The notes under the pieces were generated by a model. It was given only the letters and a program-made list of their open reading frames with translations, did no database searches and was not told where the DNA came from. This document shows positions 37,601-45,309 of a stretch of 45,309 bases of DNA, piece by piece. The DNA is from Helochares maculicollis (Eukaryota; Arthropoda; Insecta; Coleoptera; Hydrophilidae). Position 1 is the first letter of the stretch, and each line of letters begins with the position of its first letter. The DNA is taken from positions 1 to 45,309 of the forward strand of contig JAWQRO010000267.1 of the NCBI GenBank assembly GCA_033557835.1. Reading direction: 5' to 3'. Position numbers and translations under genes: made by a program.

Positions 37601-40285
37601 TATTCTAACAACCTATTCCATAATGGAAGGAAATCAATTTTGCCTAATGAAAACAGGAAACAATGTCGGAAAACCTTATATTTTAGTAGCACAGAATGTT
37701 CATTCTTGGACTTGAATTTTGGGAGGTTTGAACCGAGAAATTTTAGCTGATGAAATAAACGAAAATCATCACTGCAGAAGGACATAAGGGATCCTGATGA
37801 CAGCATAAATTTTTATGCATATGCATTATATTGGTACTAATGAAAGACAGAGTGTTTGATGCTTTTAAGACAGTTCAAATTGGGTTGAAATACAGTTGAT
37901 AATTTAATGTGATAATCTCTTCAAAAAACATTTGCATTCTTAAACGCCTTAAAATATCCAGCCAAGATTTATTAATTCAATTAAACAGTTCCGCGGCATA
38001 TTTCTTGACCAAGGCTAAATGTCTTTATACAATGACTGTCTGTATTATTGCGAAACAATAATTTTAGAAAAATAGCAGGTGTTCAATCTTACATACATAG
38101 TTAATATTATGAATTAAACAAGGCTGGTATTACATTTATTATATTGCAATATATTGTTTTATATATAAAGTGATTGCTTAATGTAAGTACTGTGTTCAAG
38201 ATTCCTTTGATATGTTTACCATATTGTAATAAATAAACCGAACATTCTATGGGTACGCTTATCAACTAGAGTTTTATGTACACATAACTCATCAACCCAT
38301 TAACTACCAATACGCTACAAATAGGACGCAATTCAATATTTGTTCTATAATTTTGAAAATTCAGATTTTTTCTTCTTTTTCATGGTATCAAGTCTGAAAT
38401 GTTTTGGTCTAATCAGCTCATGTAGAGACCATGTGAAGATCCATCTTCCATTATGAAACAAGTAGTGGTGAGTCACTCGTTCACGTCTTCATACATAGAA
38501 ACGTTGATATCTTTTTGTCAAAAATCACCGATGCTGAGTAAAGATTGTTTACGACTCGTACAAACAAGTCAGTGATGGCATCTCGGTAAAACCATAAAAC
38601 TAGACCCAACGAAATTGTTTGGCAGGAGCCAAGCCGACGAATTTATCTGCGATTTCTTTTAAAAGCAAATGTGATTTTTAGTGCAATCATTATGATCGTG
38701 TAGCAAAAGTGTTCTTCAGGCTATTCACAAACACAAGCCAAAACTTAGCCTATCTCAGTAGCAGCACTTAACCGCTGAATCGTCTGAAGTTCTAAGAAAA
38801 GGTAACTGTTTGCTACCTGCAGAAGAAGCTACTTATGAGTCAACTTAAATTATAATGGCACGTCATGCTGCCAAGGCTATACTAAAGTAACCTGAAACGC
38901 TTAATACTGAATAATTCTTGCTATAACTTCACTCGTACTTTTTGTTTTATATGCATACCATCTAGCATTCGAATATTTTTTTGATTTTACCATGCATAGA
39001 CTCTACATGCAATGTCGATGCGTTTATCTTCAAAATATGCATACTCATAACAAAACAATTCGAGATAAATTGCAACACTGTGCTAGAAATTACCTTTTCT
39101 AATCCTTAAACATTATCTTACTGCCTTAAGTCCCTTAACCCACACTGTTCATTACATAATATTTCCGTGTTTATACAAATAAAAACAGTATTACAAATAC
39201 AGTCAAAACAGTTTTAACGTGTGTTAATTAAGTAAAAGCTCGGTAGAAAAAGGTTAGTGCTAGACCTATACGGTCAATGACTTTTCGCATGCACAATTTA
39301 GAAATTTTCTTACTGTCTAATTATCACTTATATTGATAAATAACTTTCTAATTATTTAATACTGCGAGTTTTAGATTAGGTAATTAATTTCGCCGAAATA
39401 GGAAATGGAAGTCATTTAGCATATAGGCAATATTTAATAATGCAAAACAGAGGCGGTAGCAGTATGTAAAAGTTACTGTTGGATGCAGGCGAAGAGATGC
39501 AAGAACTGGTCTAAATATTAAATGAAATAAAACACCAGCGGCAACTGCGACTTTCAAAAGATTTTTGCGCAAGTTCCCACATTAAGCATGAAATGAGGAG
39601 ACAATAAAGAAAAGCCAAGCCAAATTTACAATCGAAATATGCAGAAAAGTAATCCGAAACCCATTGTTTGGTAAGAGCAATTAAATTGGTGTTAATAATG
39701 TTACAATGCTGCATTACAAATAATATATTTTATGCTGTCGTTTAAGTAGTAATTGTTAAAATTATTTTACGCTACGATATTGTAACTAACAATCATTAGT
39801 ATTACAAGAATGATTATGTAACTACCATTAGGTCAATAAAAACTAATTGTATAAAATTAAAATAATATATCTATGCTACACAGTGCGCCCACTCTAACAA
39901 AAACATAGAAAAGCGTTTTAAAGTTAGTTATGGAAATTCAAAACTATACAAGAAATCGCCCAATATTAAAACGAAATGAACGCAAAATGATTCAATAACA
40001 AATGCGCAGTCAGCGTTATTTTATAATTGAAAAAAATAAAATACTTCAGCACATTGCACAACAACACAATGGAACTATGAAAAACATTTATATAACAAGT
40101 CATTTCGCCAAAATTCATTATGCGACAAAATGCATGCTCTGAATATTTTTGTATATGAATTTTGGCACTTCGACTGAAGGAATGCGGAATATTTACCTTG
40201 ACGGGGGGGCTTGAAGACGAGGGCGATATCGTCCCCCTCTCGGGGGTTGTTGCGGGTCTCTTAGGGATCACTCGCGAAGGAGATC
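22602..40285 (-). CDS. MICALL: MICAL-like protein (LIM, NPF motifs, bMERB), 5'-partial, seven visible exons
   Basis: Adaptor of the MICAL-L1/L2 type, which links Rab GTPases to EHD proteins on recycling endosomes. Exons in transcript order: 40285-40197, 32181-30305, 29728-29506, 23914-23623, 23514-23175, 23118-22993, 22920-22602; all GT-AG with matching phases, 1087 visible residues. The 89-bp first exon joins in phase 0 to VAAKAVVGTPRREPCAKCG. A LIM domain follows (residues about 44-97; CAKC, HRTC, CARC, final CEIC). Next is a long acidic, disordered region with four NPF motifs (NPFGDDE, NPFDEDE, NPFDDSA, NPFWSDG), the known EHD-binding signal. The bMERB helical Rab-binding domain (about 860-1010) covers the last three exons, including ELDVIELQQQGLEKQGV and RLVEIVERRNEIIECLE. 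The tail is very lysine-rich. The expected N-terminal CH domain was not found in the window and should lie to the right. No monooxygenase domain is seen, consistent with MICAL-L rather than MICAL. Confidence 0.93.
23997..24041 (-). CDS. MICALL: candidate alternative first exon of MICAL-like (short bMERB isoform)
   Basis: On the minus strand ATG at 24041 opens MDPEVLRFFSRLGIE and reaches a donor (GAG, then GTAGAA) in phase 0. An 82-bp intron then leads to the acceptor at 23914, where the next exon also starts in phase 0. Joining to the four downstream exons gives 373 residues containing only the linker, bMERB domain and basic tail. An in-frame TAA lies two codons upstream of the ATG, so the segment cannot be part of a longer internal exon. 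A TATAAATA box lies at 24105-24098 on the same strand, about 60 nt upstream. Not proven: no transcript evidence is available, and I know of no described counterpart. Confidence 0.6.
24042..24789 (-). other. MICAL-like intron between the alternative start and the Penelope relic
   Basis: Apart from the candidate TATA box nothing is recognised. Confidence 0.5.
24098..24105 (-). promoter_or_regulatory. candidate TATA box for the short MICAL-like transcript
   Basis: TATAAATA on the minus strand, 57 nt upstream of the ATG at 24041. If transcription starts about 30 nt downstream, the 5' UTR would be about 30 nt. In AT-rich DNA such a match can arise by chance. Confidence 0.35.
24790..26690 (+). mobile_element. 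Penelope-like retroelement relic (RT plus GIY-YIG)
   Basis: The + strand is A-rich and gives, across interrupted frames, the conserved blocks of a Penelope-like element. TKTDKRQKTVILNKTEY is near 25055-25105, followed by RPFQPIVSSIEAPTYKLSKF near 25305-25365. The RT block VISLNIISLFTNIPINL is near 25470-25525, and FGCPVGSPLSATIANL near 25645-25695. The polymerase active-site block is FYFRYAENIILT near 25745-25780; the family has YxDD there, so both aspartates are replaced. NKISFLDTLL follows near 25855. The GIY-YIG endonuclease region VVYKIKCEEFNKKYIRST is near 26346-26400, with the glycine of YIG replaced by arginine. ALARYANEQTHSFDYENKQI and a C-terminal helical part run to about 26660. Many stops make it inactive. 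It lies antisense in a MICAL-like intron; ends are approximate. Confidence 0.88.
26691..29505 (-). other. MICAL-like intron, mostly unannotated
   Basis: AT-rich intron with a short TATATG/TATATA stretch near 26800. A possible LINE tail at 26880-27400 is listed separately. From about 27420 to 29505 I see no gene, repeat or RNA. Confidence 0.55.
26880..27400 (+). mobile_element. possible 3' tail of a non-LTR retrotransposon
   Basis: The + strand gives AKDDKIEKTMIHILCDCEVF near 27180-27240. This resembles the conserved ETxxHxLCxC motif near the C-terminus of Jockey/I-type LINE proteins. An upstream open frame to about 27131 has no other recognisable feature. The match is short, so the call is tentative. 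Confidence 0.3.
29729..30304 (-). other. MICAL-like intron (576 bp)
   Basis: Donor GTAAGT and acceptor TTACTAG, splitting a lysine codon. AT-rich, nothing else seen. Confidence 0.85.
32182..32750 (-). other. MICAL-like intron next to the LIM exon
   Basis: Begins (on the minus strand, at its 3' end) with the acceptor TTTATTTTTAG. No gene recognised. Confidence 0.6.
32751..33672. repeat. tandem repeat, three copies of about 310 bp
   Basis: Three head-to-tail copies start with TTGGCTTAAG at 32751, 33059 and 33372, so the periods are 308 and 313 bp; the third copy is about 300 bp. All share CTTTTGGAGGTCA, TTTATAATTGC, CGACCTCACAGAC, AGCAGGAGAGT, AACGGCTC (AACAGCTC in the third) and TTTAGAGAGTCAG in the same order. 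Open frames of 67 codons in copies 1 and 2 are a by-product of the repetition, not genes. No similarity to a known family was recognised. Confidence 0.92.
33673..33889. other. intron between tandem repeat and mariner relic
   Basis: No feature recognised. Confidence 0.5.
33890..34270 (+). mobile_element. heavily decayed mariner/Tc1 relic
   Basis: On the + strand VCCIWWDCRYLIWYEI near 33930-33975 matches the mariner motif WWDxxGxIYYELL, MTAEIRR follows, and HPAYSIDLPLWIVFRF near 34112-34165 matches HPPYSPDLAPSDYHLF. The region between is full of stops and shortened. It is older than the other mariners in this window and its ends cannot be placed. Confidence 0.55.
34271..34698. other. intron, nothing recognised
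   Basis: AT-rich MICAL-like intron with no feature before the mariner end at 34699. Confidence 0.5.
34699..37202 (-). mobile_element. mariner copy B, interrupted by a second mariner
   Basis: Outer element of a nested pair. Left end CCAGGTGCGCAAG at 34699 preceded by TA (34697-34698); right end CTTGCGCACCTGG at 37202 followed by TA. Taking out 35821-37053 leaves about 1.27 kb, close to copy A. The minus strand holds transposase pieces: MSNFDPSIEHLRHVMIFLFN near 35785, the middle part near 35530-35350, and INLNHSLIEKHPEWARRYGK near 35130. The second catalytic aspartate is mutated (LQHNNAPAH in place of HDN), and frameshifts break the frame, so it is inactive. Confidence 0.9.
35821..37051 (-). 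mobile_element. inner mariner inserted into copy B
   Basis: A 1231-bp mariner of a different subfamily with inverted ends: left CAAATAAGTCCGCCGTTTT and right, read inward, CAAATAAGTTTCCGCCGTTTT. TA lies at 35819-35820 and 37052-37053. On the minus strand: CREWFQMFKNGDFDVEDIDR (helix-turn-helix side) near 36750-36690, SQTQKELALTLEVTQQAV near 36620, DDKWIH near 36415, YIWWDQLGVMYYDLLNPSET near 36300-36240, LLNDNALPH near 36140 and WEVLPHPPYSPEIA near 36080. The HDN histidine is changed and frames are broken. The 1-480 fragment is related. Confidence 0.92.
37205..40196 (-). other. large MICAL-like intron section
   Basis: About 3 kb of AT-rich sequence. Small open frames at 37541-37750 and on the minus strand at 39384-39714 have no recognisable content. 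It ends at the donor GTAAAT of the 89-bp exon. Confidence 0.55.
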
Positions 40286-42109
40286 CTGAAAAGAGAATTG
40301 AATGTTAAAAAAAGTTCCCTTCTAGCATTTGCAAATTACTCTCGTACATATAAATAGTTTCATCACAGCAACAAACAAAAATGTAGTCGCCATCTTGTGG
40401 AAAACCCTGAGTTTTATCACTTGCTTAGCAAGAAAATTGTTCTTCAAGAGTTAAAAAATTAGTAATTAAATGTTGTCGAATTTTCTTGTGTCATTTGGGA
40501 AATAATTAGCTTACCCAATTTGATAATATCATGTAGCTAGTTGGCTGAGTTTGTTTGTAAAATGAGTAAATATTTAATACCTAGAAAACTGTATGTTGGG
40601 CACCGCGGTATCTACGGTGTGCGTTGAAATTTTCCCGGATGCCAATGACGATTGTTGATAATACTATCGAATCGTAGCCTAATAACGTTCGTTGGCCAAA
40701 TGCATGCAGCGGAGTTTTGAAAGAGAAGCTACCTTGTAACGATTACAACTTAAACGTTCCTTTCAAACAAATTCACTCCAAACATTACATTAAGTCCAAA
40801 TCAATTGCGTGTACCGTTGCTAAATGCCGTTCTTTGCGGATGTAAATAAATCTGAAAATCACTGAAATGTGTTTTAAATATACAGCTCTAATTAGATGAG
40901 AACTAATGAATGCCGAAGAGATGCTATCATGGAGTACAGCTGTATCGAACACTCAATAAGAAACGTAACTGCATTTGTATCTCATTACCTGCGAATCGTA
41001 AAATAAAATCAACAGATTCTAAACACAATTGAAATTTCTCACCGGAGAGATTAATTATTCAACAGATTTGCAACAGCATCGGCAGGAGTAAATTGCCAAT
41101 TGTGAAATTAAAAGTACAAAATGAAGAGAGCGTTGACGTAATCAAGCCATTGTGCTTCCATTCGTCACACAAATCCAACACGCAAGGGATCGAGAGAAAA
41201 ACTGATACAAACGAAACGAACGATTTTATTAAGCTCCAGGCTATTAAAAAATCAATGTCGCTTTACCGTATTGCCCATTTTTAAATCAAATCAGGGGGGC
41301 TAGTGAACTAAATAATGGGATAATAGGAATTAGCAGACTGGAAGCACACCGGCTCGTTTATCAAGCTTAATTCAAAGAAAGCGAATATTAAATCGGATGT
41401 AATTATATAACGATATTAGGCGTTAAAGAACCGTAACGGTTTGGGATTGATTGTTTTTGGACTGATTGGTTCGAACCAGGAAACCGGATATAGATAATTG
41501 ATTTCACCATTCTTTCTATTGCATTTGTACTCCTCCGCACGCTATTCCACCAATTTAAACTTATAGGAGTGTGGAATGTAAGTAATATAAACAGAAAGTG
41601 AAAATATTTTCCTTTCAGTAAAAAGTTTGGTGTGGCTTCCTCATGCGCAAGGGGCCTAACTTTAATTGTTTCCGGTTCCCGAATGCAAGGTACATTTTTC
41701 TTATAGGTGGGAATGGTGGTAAGTTGGGCAAAGTTTGGCAAGATTTTCGAATAAAACAGACACAGTGACAGTGCGAAAGTCTAGAAACAATAAAAACACA
41801 TATTTCCCCCCATTTTTCGCCAACAAAATAGGGATTCGGCCCTTCTGCTATTGATTATCTGCTCAGAGCATTTCCAATTTGTATTTATCAAGCAGACATC
41901 TTGACATTTATATCCAGGCCTTGTCTGAATAAGGTCCCATCCTAAGTTTTTGTGCCGGCGATTTAATATTTTATTACTGTTGTTTATGAACGATGTTATT
42001 TCTACTGTAAATAAATAATAAATGATGCACGGTGCGGTAAATAATCCAATTTATGAGATTCCGGCGGCAGCTCTGAATAGGTTATTTTTGCATCAAATTT
42101 TTAAAAGTT
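40286..42109 (-). other. sequence 5' of the first visible MICAL-like exon
   Basis: Presumed intron: the 89-bp exon is preceded by the acceptor TTCTCTTTTCAG and opens with a split codon. I looked on the minus strand for CH-domain exons and found none. A 112-codon open frame at 41403-41741 (-) lacks recognisable motifs. Confidence 0.5.
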
Positions 42110-43337
42110 AAAGCAGCTTTGGTTCAATTCTAACTAACAAATTCAAGTTCGGAAAAGCAATAGAAAAGAATAGCAAAGACACTATCAAATTAGTCTATAG
42201 AGTACTAAAAACTCTGAGAAATAGGAAAAATTGTGCAATCAATCCATATGAGGAATAAAGACGGAACTTTGGAGACGAGCGAACAAGAAACTATGAATAG
42301 CTGGAAAAAGTAACTGCTATGCTTATATAACTCAATTAACAATGACCAACAGAAGCATAATCCTCAGCCCAAATCACCTAACGAGGAAGGTGCCATATCC
42401 CTTGGAGAGTTAAATCAGAGCATGAAAAGAATAAAAATGTGTAAAGCACCAGGACACGACGCTATAACGCCAGAAATGATAAAATACTTAGGGGAAACGG
42501 AAAAAGCCCTATTACTGGAAATATGTAGCAGAGCCTGGTGTGAGGAGACAATTCCGTCCTACTGGGAGAAGGGAATTATTCTCCCTATATACAAGAAAGG
42601 GGATCCTAAAAATGATGTAATTGCCGAGGAATCTCGCTTTTGAGTTCAGCACTGAAGCTCCACGAACAATTAAGCCTCATTAAGCTCAAACTAGATCAGT
42701 CACAAAGTGGACTCAAAAAGAGACGTAGTTCCTAAGGCCTTGAAAGATACTGTCATCAAACAGGATGATCTATTTGGCTTTCTTGGACCTAGAAACCGCT
42801 TGCAATCGAGTACCATGAGCACAAATCTGGAATATACTGCAAGATAGAGGTATTTTGGAGAAACTCCTTGGAGTACCAAAAAGTCTTTACAGAACTAGAT
42901 AATGCTAAATGAGAGCTAACAATATGAAGTCAGCTGAGGGAGATAGGGAGAAGCTGAGAAAGGGGGATTTATGAGCCCACTTCTGTTTACAGTATTCATG
43001 GACAGCATCATCAGAAAGTGTAAGCCAAAAAGGCCAAATGTCTCCATAGGCCTACCTACAAAGTCTGGGGATATTAACTTGTGCATTTTCCGATGACGTC
43101 ACCATTGTAGCTACCAGCGAAAAAGACCTGGAATAGAGTCTAATAATATGGAATGACAAGCAAACAATGTCAATTAACTGGAAGTTATATTCCAACACAA
43201 TCGATACAAAGACGTTCAAATAATACACCAACGAATAGAATAAGCAAGCAAAACTTTGTCTACATAAAACCAAAGTTGTTTAAGCAAAAACTAAATCTCA
43301 GCAAGTACGAAAATGAATATCTACAAGACGATATATA
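42110..43337 (+). mobile_element. non-LTR retrotransposon remnant, copy 1
   Basis: The + strand encodes pieces of a LINE-type reverse transcriptase. Best preserved is 42422-42643 with KMCKAPGHDAITPEMIKYLG and IPSYWEKGIILPIYKKGDPK. Later pieces include SPLLFTVFMDSIIRKC near 42975-43020 and an FADDV-like active-site block (FSDDVTIV) near 43085-43110. No RNase H domain or APE endonuclease is visible in this part. Many stops and frameshifts. It ends where the mariner begins at 43338. The subfamily cannot be fixed from these pieces. Confidence 0.8.
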
Positions 43338-44437
43338 CCAGGTGTGCAAGTTTAAAATGTAGATTTGTTGTCAAGAGATGGCGCATGAAATCTATTGAAA
43401 AAGACATCGGAAAGTCACCGAATCCTTATAAAGACTTACGGCGATTCTGCTCCAAGTCTTGTCAAGACTTATGAAGAACGCTGGTTACAACGTTTCAAAA
43501 GTGGCGATTTTAATGTTATTGACAAAGAACGCGAAAATCGACCAAAACAGTTTGTAGACGACAAATTATCAGCATTATTGGACGAAAACGATACACAAAC
43601 ACAACTAATGATGGCGCAGCAGCCGAATATCACTCAGCAAGCCATTTTCCATCGCCTAAGAGCCATGGGGAAGATTCAAAAGGTTGGAAAATGGGTTCCA
43701 CACAAACTGAACGAACCGCTGATGGAAAGACGAAAAATGTTTGCGAAATGTTGCATTTACGCCACAAAAGAAAGGTTTTTTTGCATCGGGTTGTAACTGG
43801 TGATGAAAAATGGATATTTTTAGAGAATCCCAAACGTAAGAAATCGTGGGTAACGTCAGGACAACCTTCAACATCGAGTACAAAACCGGATCGTTTTGGG
43901 AGGAAGACAATGCTGTGTGTGTGATGGGATCAGAAGGGAGAAGTGAACTACGAACTTCTCAAACTCAGCGAAACAGTTAATACGTTCCGCTACCGACAAC
44001 AAAAGATCAATTTAAACCACGCATTGATCAAAAAACGCCCAGATTGGGCTCGAAGACACGGCAAAGTCATTCTGCAGCATGACAACGCTCCTGCACATAC
44101 AGCCAAAGTGATCAAAGAAACGATTTATTCGCTTGGTTGGGAACTCCTACCCCACCCACCGTATTCACCAGACCTAGCGCCTTCTGATTATCACCTCTTC
44201 TCATCGATGGGACACGCCCTGGCTCAGTAACAGTTCAAGACTTTCGATGATGCACAAAAATGGCTCGGTGAATGGATATCAATGGAAGTTGAAGCTTTTT
44301 TTTTGGAATGGTATCCATAAATTGCCCGAGAAATGAATAAAAGCGAGGATCAATACTTTGAATAAAAAATGTTTTACCATTGTTCTTAAATAATTGGGTG
44401 TTTTTCATGAAAAAAACGACATTTTAAACTTGCGCAC
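43338..44437 (+). mobile_element. mariner copy C, youngest-looking of its family here
   Basis: The left end CCAGGTGTGCAAGTTTAAAA at 43338 is preceded by TA. The right end reads AACTTGCGCACTT and lacks the last bases and the TA. The + strand transposase is almost readable end to end: SESHRILIKTYGD, ENDTQTQLMMAQQPNITQQA, KWVPHKLNEPLMERRK, a frameshift near 43780, then HRVVTGDEKWIFLENPKRKK, a TGA in the WWDQ motif near 43925, and LQHDNAPAHTAK, WELLPHPPYSPDLAPSDYHL, then a stop. All three catalytic aspartates are kept. The N-terminal start region is missing compared with copy B (an internal deletion). Inactive as it stands. Confidence 0.9.
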
Positions 44438-45309
44438 TTCCCCAGACCTTGAAAGAAATAACCCATAAATTACTGTCATTAAACAGAACAATATATTTGG
44501 CATTTTTCACCTAGAAAAGGTTTTCGATAGAGTACCATGAGCACAAATCTGGAAAATACTGGAAGATAGGGGTATTCCAGAGAATCTCCTAAGAGTAACA
44601 AAAAGCCTTTGCAAAACTAGCTACGGCTATTTGCGAACTAACAATATGAATTCAGCTGAATTTGCGACTAAGAAGGGGCCTGACACAGGGTGAAGTTATG
44701 AGCCCACTTTTGTCAATATTCATGGACAGTATCATCAAAGAGTGTAGCCGAAAAAGCCAAAAGTCCCCATTGGCTATAGGAACCTGCAAAGTGTGGAGAT
44801 ATCAACTTATGGATTAGCCGATGACGTCCCCATAGCAGCGAAAAAGACCTGGAATATGGTCTAATGATATGGAATGACGAGCAAGCAATGTCAAATAGCT
44901 GGGATTTCTATTTCAATACGATGGACCCGAAGAAGCTGAAATAAAGCAACGAATAGAAAAAGCACGCAAGTCATTTTACACACTGAACCAGAGTTGTTTA
45001 AATAAAAAATAGATCTCAGCAACCACGAAAATGAACGTCTACAAGACGATTTACAGCCCCATATTAACTACGGGTGCGTATCATGGATATATCTAGAAGA
45101 ACAACTAGAAACATTCAAGCGATAGAAACGAAATTCCTAAAGAATGTATGAGATGTCACGTATGTATAAGTTGAATAGTAAGAAAATCGGAGAAATTTGG
45201 ATGAATGAAATCGACACAAAACCCAAAAGTTTATCGAACAGAGACAGTTGGACTGGTGGGGTCATCTCCAAAGGATGAACAGTGTCAGACTAGTTAAACA
45301 AATATGGCA
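44438..45309 (+). mobile_element. non-LTR retrotransposon remnant, copy 2 (continues past window end)
   Basis: Direct, diverged repeat of copy 1 starting at the segment that corresponds to about 42735. It includes an FDRVP-like block near 44520, SPLLLSIFMDSIIKEC-like reading near 44700 and a degraded active site near 44815. It runs beyond the point where copy 1 stops, into a C-terminal part with IETKFLKN and a GHLQRMN-like motif near 45265, typical of the region after the RT in several LINE clades. Stops and frameshifts throughout; runs off the right edge. Confidence 0.8.

Noticed and set aside
39384..39714. Minus-strand frames with hydrophobic segments as a small membrane protein
   Set aside because: Two overlapping frames of similar size in AT-rich intron, no start context or family resemblance.
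41403..41741. 112-codon minus-strand open frame as a possible MICAL-like CH-domain exon
   Set aside because: None of the CH-domain residues (such as the WRDGLAFCA region) are present, and no splice sites in a fitting phase were found.
1..45309. tRNA, rRNA, CRISPR, operons or other prokaryotic features
   Set aside because: None seen; the splice structure and gene content are those of an insect nuclear genome. Short or divergent RNA genes could still be missed by eye.

Overview
This is nuclear DNA of an insect: AT-rich, with GT-AG introns from 55 bp to about 8 kb, an invertebrate-type calcium-dependent nitric oxide synthase, and many decayed mariner elements. I cannot fix the order; a beetle or another holometabolous insect is plausible but untested. 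Nothing prokaryotic is present.

Three host genes are readable. Nitric oxide synthase (+) occupies 4176-20252 in nine visible coding exons. They run from mid oxygenase domain to the stop codon, so the 5' end (heme-cysteine exons) lies left of the window. A compact four-exon tetraspanin (+, 21017-22296) follows about 0.8 kb downstream. A MICAL-like gene (-, 22602-40285 visible) is tail-to-tail with the tetraspanin. It encodes a LIM domain, a long acidic region with four NPF motifs and a C-terminal bMERB domain; its CH-domain exons are expected to the right of the window. A good candidate alternative first exon at 23997-24041 (-) would give a short bMERB-only protein of 373 residues from the same gene.

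Most of the window is intron, and the introns hold mobile-element remains. In the NOS gene: a mariner 3' fragment (1-480), a GC-rich block that looks like a solo LTR (about 2639-3290, reverse), a complete but dead mariner with TA duplication (7277-8469, reverse), a Hsmar/cecropia-type mariner (about 15230-16260, reverse) and a piggyBac-like relic (about 17290-19117, reverse). In MICAL-like: a Penelope-like retroelement with recognisable RT and GIY-YIG regions (about 24790-26690), a threefold tandem repeat of about 310 bp (32751-33672), a very old mariner (about 33890-34270), and one mariner nested inside another with both TA target duplications visible (34699-37202 containing 35821-37051). In the 5' direction beyond the first visible MICAL-like exon lie two direct partial copies of a non-LTR retrotransposon with a fairly young mariner at their junction (about 42110-45309).

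The genes do not form a pathway: NOS makes the signalling gas NO, the tetraspanin is a membrane organiser, and MICAL-like is a Rab/EHD-linked membrane-trafficking adaptor. I see no convincing undescribed multi-gene system. The best leads are the internal MICAL-like promoter, the nested and junctional transposon structures, and several unexplained repeats.
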